Part shown: in pieces, positions 35,056 through 55,908 of the stretch
Layout of the letters: each line of letters starts with the position of its first letter
How positions within the stretch are numbered: position 1 is the stretch's first letter
The notes under the pieces: model-generated
Told to the model about the DNA's origin: nothing
The model's database searches: none
What the model saw: the letters and a program-made list of their open reading frames with translations, nothing else
Assembly: GCA_033239005.1 (NCBI GenBank)
Contig: BSQZ01000035.1
Span: 4,678,501 to 4,742,500, forward strand
Length of the DNA: 64,000 nucleotides
DNA from: Lamellibrachia satsuma
Lineage: Eukaryota; Annelida; Polychaeta; Sabellida; Siboglinidae
Direction: 5' to 3'
Made by a program: the position numbers and the translations under genes

Positions 35056-35656
35056 TTACGAATGACGCCTCGAGCACGACGTCCAGTATTTTATACCTTT
35101 GGCTTTCGCATCTTTGAAGGAGTCTCGCATGAACTTCACGCGACCCGGATACATATATCGCGCCAAGTGCGTCATCTGCGACGTATCGCGCGGATTCTTG
35201 AGCACCATCATGTATTGCGTGTTCTGACTGATGATATGACGCTCTTTGTTTTTCGGGAACAGGTTCTGCACGAGATAGAGGACGGACGTGTTACTGTGGT
35301 GGCTCTTTTTGGTGAACAAGGTCATAGCTCGACCGTCCATTTCCGCCCTCAGATTGTCTACAACGACCATGGTTTCTCGTCCTGGGAGCAAACAAAGACG
35401 CGCACGGCAAAGCTTCTTCCAACCTCAAGTTGGGTAGCGCCATCGTCACGTAGGCGGGTTTTCATTCCCCGCAATACCACGTCATCTTTTCGGGTGTTGA
35501 GTCGATCACCGTGGACGCGTGACATAGTAGACGCACTACAAACGTGGTTTTACAGCACCCCGTCGGTCCAGCGACGACGCACGTGAAGGGATGCTTCCAT
35601 CGCGCGTCCATCGCGACGATTGAATGTGTCCACCGACGCACAACTTTTTTATTCAT
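35056..35656 (-). pseudogene. Polinton B packaging ATPase, one main frameshift
   Basis: Frame 1 (35656-35462) has TCVVAGPTGCCKTTFVVRLL; frame 2 (35391-35056) has ETMVVVDNLRAEMDGRAMTL, VLYLVQNLFPKNKERHIISQ, YMMVLKNPRDTSQMTHLARY and MYPGRVKFM. These are the Walker A, Walker B-type and sensor segments of the Polinton FtsK/HerA ATPase. The Gly before the P-loop Lys is Cys (GPTGCCKT). The frame breaks near 35400-35460. Confidence 0.78.
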
Positions 35657-35659
35657 GTC

Positions 35660-35990
35660 TTATCCTCGACTACCTTGCACTTTGCGCAGACGTACGTGAG
35701 CACGGCTCGTTCATGCATGTACGTCAATAGTACATGCATGAACGAGGAGTAACGGTTGACGAGGAACCCGCGATTTGTTCGGGTACCACTCCTTCGCTCG
35801 GTCAGCCCGTCGAGGAAGGTGTCCTTGTCGATGTCGTTGTGACGTTTGTTCAGACCTTTCGTGCTGTACTTGTCTGTGACTCCGAAGCAATAACACGTCT
35901 TGCTGCACAAACCGACGAACTCGTAACCGCACCACTCCACCTTGAACAGCCCCGGCGCTTTCTTGTAATCAGGAATGAACAGATGACCAA
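35660..35990 (-). pseudogene. Polinton B DNA polymerase B, C-terminal end
   Basis: The frame reads HLFIPDYKKAPGLFKVEW, GYEFVGLCSKTCYCFG and DKYSTKGLNKRHNDIDKDTF, then becomes irregular at a 17-bp inverted repeat and resumes with TYMHERAVLTYVCAK. The EFVGL-x-SKTY and STKGL-K segments mark the C-terminal part of protein-primed PolB of Polintons. The polymerase palm and exonuclease are not present upstream in this window. Confidence 0.65.
35706..35746. repeat. Perfect 17-bp inverted repeat, 7-bp spacer
   Basis: CTCGTTCATGCATGTAC is followed after GTCAATA by its exact reverse complement. It sits inside the PolB remnant and changes its reading. Confidence 0.97.
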
Positions 35991-36048
35991 ATGTCTAATG
36001 AAATCTTCCATAACATCCAATAAACTTTATCGATAATGTATTGGTAAG

Positions 36049-36528
36049 TCAAAGGTTCATCCTCGTCATGTAAACTATATAAATCTTTATAATAAACAAA
36101 AAAGAATATAACATCGATTTAACAAATATCCTGATCAAATTTCGAATACATTTTGTAAATTCTTTGCAGACGTTAGTCCTAATTATGCTATTGCAATACA
36201 TGTACCCAAAATCAGTATTTTTCAAGTGTATTGAATTCCAAGGTGTCCACTCTTTTTTTAGCTGTTTAATCGTGTTCTTTTCCTCTATTGCTTTATTAAT
36301 CTGCTCAGTGATAGCTATCAGGAGAAAATAGTTGTCATTTGTCTGAAGGTTCCTGGTTTTGACAACATCGTTATCATGCACAAGTTCTGCGAATGCTAAC
36401 TTCAGGACATCCATGTCTATGTCACTGCCGTGTGACGCACCAGAAGAGCTTCCTTTGTGGTGACCAAGCATGTTTGTCTTTCGAGGTACAATGCTCGGGT
36501 GCCGGTTATTGTTCGTGTGTGCATTCAC
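36049..36528 (-). CDS. Hypothetical 159-residue ORF
   Basis: Begins MNAHTNNNRHPSIVPRKTN, then SGASHGSDIDMDVLKLAFAE and a Lys/Glu helical stretch EQINKAIEEKNTIKQLKKEW, and ends in an AT-rich hydrophobic tail. I recognise no family. The first 90 codons look more protein-like than the tail. It could be an exon or an element ORF. Confidence 0.25.
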   Translation of the reverse strand: MNAHTNNNRHPSIVPRKTNMLGHHKGSSSGASHGSDIDMDVLKLAFAELVHDNDVVKTRNLQTNDNYFLLIAITEQINKAIEEKNTIKQLKKEWTPWNSIHLKNTDFGYMYCNSIIRTNVCKEFTKCIRNLIRIFVKSMLYSFLFIIKIYIVYMTRMNL

Positions 36529-36779
36529 CCGAAACTAGCATAGCGGCAGCATTTACTTTTTTGTAAAGGTGCCAGTCTGTCTACACAATCTATTTGGGCG
36601 ATTTAATCAGATTACAACAATTTCTACACTGTTAGCAGTTCCTTGCCAGCACATAGAGCAAATCCCTCCAGTGCCGGGTCAAAACATCCGTTCTCCCAAA
36701 GCGAACCACGCAAGCCACATTGGAGAAGACCTTACGTTACCAATGATCATGAAATACAATGAATTAAATAATATATAAA

Positions 36780-38119
36780 CTTTTAATCACATATATATGA
36801 CTTTCAATTTCATGAACAAACAACGAAAATGTTAAACAGTTTTACAAACCAACGACAACAGACGAATTAAACATAAAACCTAACTCACAAAATGTACACT
36901 CTAACTAGTTTAATTTGTCCTGACTGACACGTCATAGACGGTTTTTACTTTTGTTCAGCTAATTTTTTTTTCTTATTCACCTGCCTTCGAGATTGTGCTC
37001 TTTTGACTTTCAATCTTGCTAAATATTGCTCAATTAAAGGAATTTCAGGCCTGTCGCTACAGTAGCGCGTCCTTTTGGTCACGATGACTACCAGCATAAT
37101 ATATTAATAAACAATATTATTATCCTGAAGTATTCTTGTGCCTGAATAATGTAGGTGGTTGGCCCCGTAATTCCATTCCCTGCTCTCCGCTAGATGTTAC
37201 ATATACTTTAACCATGCATCTTTCGAAGTTCCGATGCGATTCGGTATGCTCCATCTATAAGGCACATGTAGTAATTCACGGAACAAATATCGCAGGATGG
37301 TAATTTCCAAAATCATAACAACGTTGTAAACAACCGATGCCTAAAATATTAGGTCTGTTTAAATACAATATGTTTACATACGTATATTTGTGTTTGTCCG
37401 AATCTCCCATTTGCATTGTATAAGATGTTTACTTGCCTTGTGATTTCTCAATGACTAATATGCAGTATGCATGCATTACGTCTTGCCATGACAGCAACAT
37501 AATAGTTGCTATCAGCATGTAAGTTGATTCGGTCATATGACAATCAACATCCAGATCACATGACACCGGACAAAGCGTAGCCTCTTCTAATGTTGATGGA
37601 GCCGCGGCGAGATGATGATTGCAGAGTATCGCATGCAAGTCGGCGAAACCAGGCACAGCCATATACGAAAGCGAGATCATCTTTGACAAATCGGCGGCAC
37701 ATAAATCATTTAGTTGTGGTGGTTTTTGTTCCTACTACTACCTGATTTATGTGCTGCCGGTCTATAATACTATGTCGACAAAACTGTGATCGCCGATTAT
37801 GTTGCAGGTACATGGCCTGGTTAGGTCTGACATCAAAGGGTTTCAGTCAGTGTGAAATGTTCTGTTTAAAAAAATGTTTTGTTCGCATCTATAAAACATT
37901 TTTTCCCCTTGTATTACTCTTACTGATCTAGCTTTGAGCCATTGTAATACTGTTGCATATCTGTATTAAGAAATGTGTTTACCTATCGGTCTAGCAATAT
38001 TCAGTTGGCAAGAATTAACTCCGCCACTCCCCGAAGAAGTTAGTGTTAGCCTGCACTCACACTTCTGGACGCACTCCTAAAAACTAGGTTTGTCGTCGAC
38101 TTGACTAGCACTCGGTCGA
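36780..38119. other. No supported gene; hairpin at 37692-37760
   Basis: AT-rich spacer downstream of the GT92 gene. An imperfect inverted repeat (CGGCGGCACATAAATCA against TGATTTATGTGCTGCCGG, 34-bp loop) is the only structure noted. Confidence 0.5.
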
Positions 38120-46487
<8,368 letters not shown>

Positions 46488-46789
46488 CGTGTGGTTAGGC
46501 GTTCACTCCGGCTGTCTCGGCGAGCTATCAACGACGTCTATGCATGTATGTTAGGTCACACCCGTCACCGCGTATTCAATGCTGCAACAGATAGAGCAAG
46601 TCATTGTTATCGAGCATATTTATATAGGCTCTGTAGGTCCCGTGCATGAATGGTACTCACGAAAATGCCGCCATTACCTTTTAGATGTATTTAATCCGGC
46701 ACATTCTTAGAATGGCTTTAATAATAATGCAAGTAGTTTTGTCAGATGGAACTCGATTATCTCTTTCTGGCAATGGTTGGTTTTTCACT

Positions 46790-47250
46790 TAATAATAATG
46801 ATAAAGTATTTATGGAGCGCCCAATCAATCAATACTGCTCTCACGCTTTACATACATGCAATCATAACTTACAATTATATCAAAAACAATACCAACAATA
46901 AATATTGTAAAATATAGTCCATGGGAATTTTTTGGTAATAGTCCTACCATAAATAATGATAAAACAAATTATATTATATATGTAATAATAAAAACGAACG
47001 TATATATGTAATAATAATAAATGTTCACATCAGCGTATCACAAAAAGCTACTTTAAAAAGATATGTTTTTTAAGTGTTCTAGGCTGCGGCAGTGTCTTCA
47101 CTGTCCTCACTGAATCGGGCAACCGATTCCAAATTGGCTGCGGCCAGAACAAAACGACGAGTTCAGTAATGCGACAAACGAGGCGGGCTGCACAGTTTTG
47201 CAAGCGTTGCTATAGCATAACTAGGTCCTAGTTCAGAAGTTACATACTTA
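46790..47250. repeat. Probable dispersed non-autonomous repeat
   Basis: Starts with AATAATAATGATAAAGTATT and GGAGCGCCCAATC...CTCTCACGCTTTACAT and ends with CGGGCAACCGATTCCAAATT, phrases typical of short interspersed repeats in marine invertebrates. No coding. Confidence 0.35.
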
Positions 47251-48227
47251 ATCAACGCGTTGTCGCCACCTTGGGCACCATTTTTAATTCTGCGTTTAGC
47301 TCAAGGTGGATTTATGGGGATTTTTAGTGTGTTACTCTAGACCATTTCATAGATCTGTGGTGCAAAAATCACCTTTTTGTATTGAACTTTTATGCCGCTA
47401 TGTTTTCGTAAAACGACTATGTAGCAACGTGCCCTTGTATACAACTACTCCCAAGTACTGGATACCGCGTTATATACAAGAACGTACCTTTTTAACTGTC
47501 ACCCCGAAACAAGCTGTAATGAAAACGGCAGGTCGAGCGATTACCGCGTGTCGCTAAGTCCATATGCACGAATTAGACAAGTTCCTAGTTCACCTGTGCA
47601 GGAGTGAAGATAAAACCAGAAGTCCGATGTTCTCCGGACAGTTCTGCGGTAACAGACAGCCCCAGTAAACAAACGTTGACACATGACGCCTTATTCCTCT
47701 CTATAGCCACGGGTTTGTTTAATCGCGTCGCTTCGCTTCAGTGAACCGACGGCACAAACTGTACCGTAACATGACTACGGTCTGAAATGTCAGCGTTATG
47801 TTATTCACTCATAAATAAACAACGTATGCACGTGGATCCGCGGCAATACAGACAATGCTCATATCGCGGCTGGTGCATTCTAAAGCAGAATATCAGATAG
47901 ACCAACACCACCTTCTCTTTTGATGAATTAAGAGACCTTAGTTATGACAAACGCCTAGCATAGGCGTAGCATAGTCATTCTCACGGCGGGCAATAAATTA
48001 ATAGAACACATTAATTATCTACTGATCCACCAATTTGAATTATATTGATCCATGCATTTCTGTAGACTTCTGTTGGAAGTCAGCTACTGCAATACTGTCG
48101 AACATACTGCCTGCTCAGCATTTCACGCTACGCACCCGACCGGGAAGCAGCTACTGCCGCCGACCTCTGCCATCAGAGAGGAGGAAGGGATCAAAAGCCA
48201 GAGGATTAGCGACGACCATTCTACGAA

Positions 48228-48434
48228 TCAACGACAGGTTACACATTGACCCCCTGTATGGGATATTTTAGGGTCATGGACACCAGGTAAAATGGACCAA
48301 CGGCTTTTAGTGTTTCTTCCAAAAGTGTAAATGAAATTGAAAAATTTTCGAAACGGCAGTAGATGGACTCGATCCCGGACGGTCGGACTGACAGTCCGGC
48401 GCTCTGACCACCGAGCCACTGTGTCCCACTTCAT
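48228..48434 (-). repeat. tRNA-derived SINE head, Asp-like anticodon GTC
   Basis: The minus strand has GTGGCTCGGTGGTCAGAGCG (A box), then CCGGACTGTCAGTCCGA, which folds as a stem with loop CTGTCAG (anticodon GTC), then GGGATCGAGTCC (B box). The acceptor arms do not pair, so it is not a working tRNA gene; the sequence continues into an unrelated tail as in SINEs. Confidence 0.55.
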
Positions 48435-49164
48435 TTATATGACCATAAACTATTTCAGAACAGAACCAGCGTGCACAACCCACCAAGAACACGACATGAC
48501 TAGTGACATGTACTGGCATTAGGCTCTCACCACCAAATACAATTTTCATTCAAATCCCGAAAATGAGAACAGTAAGGTTATAAGGTTATGCGAACGTGTG
48601 AAGGACTTTCAAACGATCGGTTGTAGTTTAACTTTGCTGAACTACTCCTTCCTAATCAAACAACGTATTTTAATTAGGACTGCATATTTTCAACAAACGG
48701 TTATGGCGTTAAAATGTTCTTAACTAGCGGGTAGCATATGTTTGTTTTAACATTACTAATGCAAAAGGAATTCGAATGCTATCCGTCCAACGATAATGTG
48801 CCAAACATATAAAGCACAAACAACATAGTCATTTGTTGTAAAAACCAACTACCTCAGTACGACCCATCCATAACCGCACTTCCGCAATTTAACAATGGCT
48901 TCGTTTTCTGGCGTCACGTCTTTACGCAACAGTTCTGACGCCACAGCGGTTAATAGAACCAGCAGACAATTAATACATACGCCATATTTTAAAAACAACT
49001 GATGAGTCTTGTTACATATCGTGCAACAAAGGTGAACGGGCGTATATTAATGGCACTCTCATAAAGTGTCGCCGGCGCTGCGGGCGAATTAAATCATTAT
49101 GGGACAGGTTCGAGTGGTTATTGTGGTAGACGAAACTAGATCTATCTATAAAATGTCACTCAAG

Positions 49165-49385
49165 AGGACGATGAAGACAAGAGGAGGATGCAGACAAGAG
49201 GAGGATGAAAGCAAGAAGAAGATGCAGGCAAGAGGCTGAGGAGAACGCAGGCAAGAGGAGGACGAAGCAAGAGGAGGCAGTAGGCTGAGGAGGATGCATG
49301 CAAGAGGAGGATGTATGCAGGAGGCTGATAAGGATGCAGGCAAGACGAGGATGCAGGCAACAGTAAGATGCAGGCTGCAATGGTG
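49165..49385. repeat. Purine-rich ~18-bp minisatellite
   Basis: GCAAGAGGAGGATGCAG-type units repeat about a dozen times with variation. Open frames here on the minus strand (Leu/Ser/Pro-rich) are by-products. Confidence 0.85.
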
Positions 49386-49439
49386 AAGAAAGCAGAAAGA
49401 TTCATGTGGGTCAGGACGTTGACGAAACAGGCGAAGTTA

Positions 49440-49605
49440 AATATGTAGATTAACATCTTAAATCTAACAAGACAAAATTGTCTGCCATCAGAAGTAAAAA
49501 TCCCAGCTAAGAAGTGGAAAAGGAAGCCATCGACTTATCGAGAGTTGTCAATTATTTATCCAGGTGTAGCCCGCCCTCGTGAGATATTTGTCAAAGACGA
49601 AATTA
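49440..49605 (-). mobile_element. Short inverted copy of the CR1-like LINE 3' end
   Basis: The minus strand reads FDKYLTRAGYTWINN and then GGAAGCCATCGACTTATCGA reversed, matching the coding end and 3' flank at 51470-51550. It is a separate, 5'-truncated copy of the same family pointing the other way. Confidence 0.65.
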
Positions 49606-49629
49606 ACTTTAAGCTATTAGAAAAATTGC

Positions 49630-51550
49630 TCACAAACAGATGCTGTGGGAGGTCTATAAACACACTGGAAATGTAGAAGACTACACAAACTACAAAGAGG
49701 CACTTAACCTAGCTACAACTGAAATTAGAAAATCTAAAAGAACCTTTGAACAAAAATTGGCAGGTAATATAAAAAATGACAGCAAGAGTTTCTATGCTTA
49801 TGTAAGCAGTAAACAGAAAGTTCGAGATAAGGTCGGACCACTGGAAAACAACAGTGAAAACATAATTTCAGATGGGTTCCAAATGGCAGAGGTCCTGAAT
49901 GAGTATTTCAGCTCAGTTTTTACCACAGAAGATATCAGCTCACTTCCAGTTCCATTGACTAAATTTGAGGGCAACAAATCAGAACATCTAGGGCAGTTAT
50001 TTGTAACTCCTGAAATGATAGCAAAGAAAATTAAGAAGATGAAAGATAATAAATCACATGGAGTTGATGGGATACCACCAAAACTGCTAAAGGAAATTGT
50101 TGATCAAGTTAGTACACCACTTGCAAACTTATTTAACTTGTCACTAGAAGAAGGAATAGTTCCTTCAGAATGGAAAGAAGCCAACATTACGCCGCTGTTT
50201 AAGAAGGGATCGAGGAAGAAGCCAGAAAATTACAGACCAGTGAGTTTAACATCAGTTGTATGTAAATTACTCACTCAAAACATTAATTAGATACCACATG
50301 GTGGAATTCCTCATAAAACATAAATTAATAAATACATCTCAACATGGATTCCTAAAAGCAAGGTCATGTCTAACCAATATCTTATGTTTTATAGACGAAA
50401 TTACAAAGTGGGTAGATCACGGGTCACCAGTGGATGTTGTCTACTTAGATTTTCAGAAAGCTTTCGACAAAGTGCCACATCAAAGATTGTTACTTAAACT
50501 AAAAGCCCATGGTATAGGCATGTAATCAACTGGATAGAAAAGTGGCTTACACACAGAAGACAGAGAGTAATAGTAGTTGGTAAGATTTCAAACTGGAAAT
50601 CTGTTTTGAGTGGGGTACCACAGGGATCAGTGTTAGGCCCTATACTGTTTTTAATATATATAAATGATTTGGAGGATGACATATCTAGCAAAGTACTCAA
50701 ATTTGCAGATGACACAGAAGTATTCAAAAAGGTTACTAATGATACAGATAAACAAAGTTTACAGGATGATCTAGAAAAATTAGTTAAATGGTCAGAAAAA
50801 TGGCAAATGTTATTCAATTTTTGGAAGTGTAAATGTATACACATAGGACATCGAAATATGGATGAGGAATATAAAATGGGGGATGGTGTACTAGGTAGAA
50901 CCACACAAGAAAAGGATTTAGGAGTAACATTTAATGCTGACATGAAAGTTTCAGAGCAATGTGGGATTGCTGCTTCGAAAGGCAATCAAATTCTAGGGTT
51001 AATTAGGAGAACTATCACGTATAAGGAGAAACATCTAATTGTACCCCTGTACAAAGCAATAGTTAGACCACATTTGGAATATTGTATTCAGGCCATATCG
51101 TAAAAAAGACATAGATAAGCTAGAAAGAATACAACGAAGAGCAACTAAGATGATTCCAGAATTAAGAGACCTCAGTTACGAAAGTCGCTTATTACAATGT
51201 GGTTTGACAACACTAGAGACCAGGAGACTAAGAGGAGACCAAATAGAAGTGTTTAAAATAGTGAACGGTTATGAGGATGTTGATAGGAATATATTCTTCA
51301 AACTTAAAGAAGGCAGTAGAACCAGAGGACACAAAGCAGCATTAGTTAAATAGCAGTGTAGGTTGGACATGAGAAAGTACTCATTCTCACAGAGGGTGAT
51401 AAATGAATGGAACAAACTGCCAAATGATTGTGTTAATGCTAGTAGTGTGAATATGTTTAAACATAGAATTGACAGATATCTGATAAGGGCGGGCTACACA
51501 TAAATGAGAAAATTGTTGGACTCTCGATAAGCCAATGGCTTCCTTGTCCA
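49630..51550 (+). mobile_element. 5'-truncated CR1/Jockey-like LINE
   Basis: The frame starts inside the linker (KNDSKSFYAYVSSKQKVRDK), then RT: HGVDGIPPKLLKEIVDQV, NYRPVSLTSVVCKLL, QHGFLKARSCLTNILCF, YLDFQKAFDKVPHQRLL, GVPQGSVLGPILFLIYINDL and KFADDTEVF at the active site, then YKAIVRPHLEYCIQA and a C-terminal part ending FKHRIDRYLIRAGYT at 51500. Only three frame changes (50290, 50523, 51100), so it is one of the younger elements here. The endonuclease is missing. Confidence 0.9.
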
Positions 51551-52079
51551 CTTGCCATCTGGAACTTGTTGTTCGAGATGGCAATCTTGTTAAATCTTGT
51601 TAGGTGTGGACAAAAACGACTTTTCAACGAACTAGTAGCTACTGTTCTTGCTATGCTCACATAATTTGATCTCACTCCCACCTATGATGTTTCGTGAATG
51701 AAAGTTGAAACATATACTATATAGTATAAGGGGTTATGCTTAGTAGAGGTGAAGCTGACATTCAGGATCTGACATTCAAGATCCGCGTGCGTTCAACTGT
51801 AATAATTATGTTTGGGGAAGTTGTTACAAATGTTCTGGGGGAAGTTGCTAAAACTATAAGAACTTTTGGACGGCCACAACCGATGGCGCATTCAGCGAAT
51901 TGTGTGCTGACAATGACTGAAAGAACTGTTGTGGTGTGGTGGTGACACAGGCCGGTGTGATGCGTCTAGTGTCATTTAGTGAGGTTTGTAGTGCATGCGC
52001 TTCACGCTCTCGCTTTCAGCTGCGACTGCCAGCTACCGCCTCATAGGGGTGAAAAGTGACATGAGTTCGCAAGCCTCCC

Positions 52080-55000
52080 CTGCTGGTAACATCTCCACAG
52101 ACAAGACCCTAGCATGACCTCCTCGTGGTACACCGCGGTAACTGGGCACCTTACGGCCCCAGACTAACATGCTATGGATCTAGGAGAAGGACAACACTGA
52201 TTCTAAAACCTGGGTAGACCCAATTCATTAGCCTCGGCAAGCAGTGGGTCCAGGAGAACGAAAACTCTGACTTCAAACCATGGGCGGATCAAGTCCACTA
52301 GTCATGGAAGACAGTGATCTAGAGGAAGGAAAACTTGGGAGACAAACCCACCACATGGGTCAGCAAGGGCAGCGCCATGTGGTTCGACTAAATGACCCAA
52401 ATTATATGCCATGTTACTTAGTAATTACGAGATTGGCTACCACGTGCAGGGAAACCGACACGCTGGGACTCAGGCACCAGCGATAAATCAGCGAAGACCT
52501 GAGGGGGGGGGGGTGTCGAACAGCCGGCGTCGGATCTCATGCGAAGTCCGGTTTGCCACCCTCAATGTGGGTACAATGACTGGAAAAAGAGTGGAGGTGG
52601 TTGAGCTAATGAAGAGGAGGCAGCTCTTGGTGATGGGGCTCCAAGAAACGAAGTGGAAAGGGGACAGAGCAGTGTACCTGAGTGAAGGACTTAAGATGCT
52701 GTATGCAGGGGTTGTGGCACTTGACATGAATGCACACGTGGGGAAGAGACAGTGAGGAGACCGTATGAAAGTATGGTTGGGGCACAAGAAACAGAGAGTG
52801 ACAAGACCTGGTGGAGATGCTCGCCAGAAACCAGTTGGTGGTGGTAAACTCCTTCCAGAAGAGGGAGTCACACAAGATAACCTACATACGTGGGAACAAC
52901 AGAACAGATATACATTTGCAGATTGTCAGAAGCTGTCAGCGGATCAAGGTTTTGGCGCCATATGGCGCCAACATAAACCATTGGTTTATGAAATATGGAT
53001 AGGAAGAGGCAAACAGAGGAGGAAGCAAAGGCAGTTGATCAAGTGGTGGAAATGTGAAGGGGAGGTGATGGAAAAATACAAAAGCGAAGAAGATAGGAAG
53101 TTCAGGCTACTTAAAGAAAAAAGGGAGGATGTGGAAGCAGAGTGGACAGCATTCAAGGAAGGCTCTATTGGAACAGCTGAGGAGATAGGTGGCCGAACAC
53201 CAGGAACGCCCACACAAAGCTGAAAGACAACAGAACAGTGGTGGTGGAACCAGGAAGTTGAACAAGAAATACAAGAAAAGAAGGAGGCACTGAAGTGTGT
53301 GGGTGAAGCGAGTGATGACGAAAAGACAAGGCTGATGCAGAAGTACCGGGAGAAGAAGAAGAACGCAGCAAACAAGGATGTTGCTAAAACAAGAGATGAG
53401 AAACAACAGGAAAGGTGCAAGAGGATTGAAGAAGATGGGGAGAAAAATTGATCTTCAAGCTGGCCAGAGATAGAGACAGAGATAGCAAAGATACTACCCG
53501 AACATCAGCAATGACGAGAAGCGATAGGACATTGATCACTGGAGAAAAACAAGTGCTAGGTGTATGGGAGGAGTATTTCGAGAAACTACTAAACCCGGAG
53601 GAAAAATGTGAGATAGAGATACCACATTCTGTAAAGGAGAGAGCTGGAGGTGAGGACAATAACAGAAGAAGAGGTCGAGAAAGCTGTAAAGAAGATGAAA
53701 ACTTGTAAGGCTGCAGGAGTGGACGAACTGTCAAAGTGGAAATTGTCAAAGCAAACGAACTAGTTGGAATCAAGTGGCTGACGAGGCTGTTTAATGATTG
53801 CTTCACAACAGGAGCGATACCAGCAGAGTGGTGAAGAGGAGTGATTGTGCCGATATGGTAGGGTAAAGGGGACATCCATGACCCAGGGAGATACAGAGGC
53901 ATTACATTACTGAGCCAAGTCCTGAAATTAATGGAAAGGATACTGGATGCGAGGGTGAGGCATATAGTGGAGAGCAAAATCGGAGAGAATCAGCTGGGAT
54001 TTAGGAAACGGAGAGGAACATATGATGGATTGTTTGCCATCAGATAAATTATTGAGAAGAGGAGAGAATTTAGAAAGGATGTATATTCGGTTTTGTCGAT
54101 CTGGAAAAGGCATTTGACAACGTGCCGAGAGAACTTACATTTGCAGCCATGAGATGGATGGATGTTGGGGAGGCAGAGGTCAGAATGGTTGAGGAAATGT
54201 ACAAGGAGACAACAGTGGTGGTGAGAATCGAAGGAGAAACATTGGAACAATTTGGAGTGGGAGTATGACTTAGTCAGAGAAGTGCCTTGAGTCTCCTGCT
54301 TTTCATTATGGTGATAAACCTGACCAGTGGAAAGGTATCTGAACAGAAAGATACTATATGCATATGACCTAGCAGTTGTGGCTGATAACAAAGAGGATCT
54401 ACAGAAAACATTGCAAGAATGGAGTAACACCTTTAAAAAAACATGGCCTCCGAATGAATCTGGAGAAGACCGAAATAATGTGGATAGGCGAACAGTAGGT
54501 GAATCTACATGTAATTGTTGACGGAAAGATCATTAAACAAGTGAACAGTTTTGTATACTTGGGCGGTACAGTGTGTGAGGATGGAGGAAGTAGTAAGGAA
54601 ATACAGAGGAGAGTGCAAGCAGGTGCAGCTGCATGGAGGAGGGTGGAAGGCATTATATGGGACAGAAACCTGAAGAAACAACTAAAAGGAAAAGTGTTGG
54701 AAACCTGCGTGGTATCAGCTTGTATATACGGGTTGGGAACATTGGCACTGACAGAGACAGGAGAAGATACAGATAGCAGAACACAACTGGGTCCGAAGAA
54801 TATGCAAATTAACCTAAGAAGATAGAAGGAAGATGAAGGAATTGAGAGAAGAGATTGGCATGAAAACACACCTAAAGATGAAAGTAGCCGGAAGCAGAAT
54901 GAGATGGGTAGGACATGTGCAAAGTATGGGTGAAGACAGGCTGTCAAAAAGAGCATGGAAAGCAGAAGAGGGTGGCAGAAGAAGAAGAGGAAGATCAAAG

Positions 55001-55150
55001 CTGCGAATGAAAGACTGTGTCAAACGAGATTTGAAAGGGCAGGTACGAACAGCCAAGATTGGAAGACCATCGCAGAACACAGAAGGAGATGGAGAGAGTT
55101 AACAACGAAAATGGAAGAAGCTACCAAGTGACTTGGACCCCACCCGCAAG
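52080..55150 (+). mobile_element. CFDP2/RTE-like LINE, full order but decayed
   Basis: Endonuclease start FATLNVGTMTGKRVEVVELM and VMGLQETKWKGDRAVYL (52550-52720); most of the endonuclease is deleted, with LDMNAHVGKR remaining; linker; RT with GRYRGITLLSQVLKLMER, ENQLGFRKRRGTYDG, DLEKAFDNVPREL, LSQRSALSLLLF-like and VVADNKEDLQKTLQ; then NSFVYLGGTVCEDGGSS, LEQKLKGKVLETCV-like and the tail RMRWVGHVQSMGEDRLSK. About eight frame changes. The YADD region is altered (YAYDLAVVAD). The C-terminal tail matches the fragment at 44560-45060. Confidence 0.85.
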
Positions 55151-55908
55151 GGAGCAAGGGAAAGAAGAAGAATGACTGAAAGAACTTAATTTGCTTCACG
55201 TATTGCTTTTGTGGCACAGCCCTATTTGAGCACTTGATAAATATTGCATGATTCATTAAAATGTGGATGTTGGTGCGTGTGTGCGTATGTATGCATATCA
55301 TTCAATCAAATAGATAGCATTACAGATATATGGCCATTCACTATTTCATACTCCATTCAATAATTATATTCCATTCACAATTGTTTGTTACGTAAGAATC
55401 CGGGGAATGTGTCCTCTTAGCATATGTATCTGTGAACACGTACATTGTTATGCACTGTTTGTAGAAGATGCATAAGTGTGTATAATCCTATTAATGTAAT
55501 AACAGTACGAGTGAAACTTGGTTTGTGATCTGTACGTTCTCCACTGAGAAACTTCGCACATCTAACTAACTATGATATGGAATATCATTGGTATGGCACA
55601 TTTTATTAATACGAATAATATATTTAATGCATACGTTGACAGAAATAATGCGTTTAACATACGTTTCACTGAAAACACAAGTGAACAATACTTTGCGGCA
55701 GTTCTCGGGAAAAACTGGTTACTGAAACCAGGTCGTTTTTTTAATTTTCCACAGGGGGTACATTTTAAAAGGTACTTTAAAGTGAAACCAAAGGCTTTTT
55801 TGGGCCTTTGCACCTATAAGAGTACTTGAAAACTAACTATTTGTAAGTATAATCAAGAATATCACGCAAATGGTTAACTAAACATACCATATAATTATAT
55901 GGCAGGGC

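Larger units (their letters stand above)
33418..35990 (-). mobile_element. Maverick/Polinton remnant B
   Basis: Reading from 35990 downward: DNA polymerase B C-terminus, packaging ATPase, CAYNILKG ORF, fused TDLDDGE/FAQQL ORF, an unassigned stretch, and a retrovirus-like integrase. Gene content and order match remnant A where they overlap, but B faces A and has parts A lacks. Capsid and protease are not seen in B. Broken by frameshifts. Confidence 0.82.
46488..49160. other. Upstream region of the GT92 gene, no supported gene
   Basis: Apart from the repeat at 46790-47250 and the SINE head, I see only short open frames without codon structure. The GT92 promoter must lie here; no TATA box stands out next to 46487. 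Confidence 0.4.

Noticed and set aside
34349..35586. Long plus-strand frames opposite Polinton B
   Set aside because: They are antisense shadows of the ATPase and FAQQL ORFs. A near-identical shadow occurs opposite remnant A (20468-20656), as expected from shared coding on the other strand.
48340..48434. Functional tRNA-Asp gene
   Set aside because: A and B boxes and a GTC anticodon loop are visible, but the acceptor stem does not pair and the sequence runs into a SINE-like tail.
49146..49456. Leu/Ser/Pro-rich minus-strand frames
   Set aside because: They lie on a purine-rich minisatellite and have no start context or homology.
49525..51545. Terminal inverted repeats of a DNA transposon
   Set aside because: The enclosed genes are a LINE and the left block translates as the LINE's own C-terminus in reverse, so it is a second truncated copy.
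53384..54998. Minus-strand Ser/Leu-rich frames opposite the LINE at 52-55 kb
   Set aside because: They are shadows of the Lys/Glu-rich LINE proteins on the plus strand, which carry the recognisable RT motifs.
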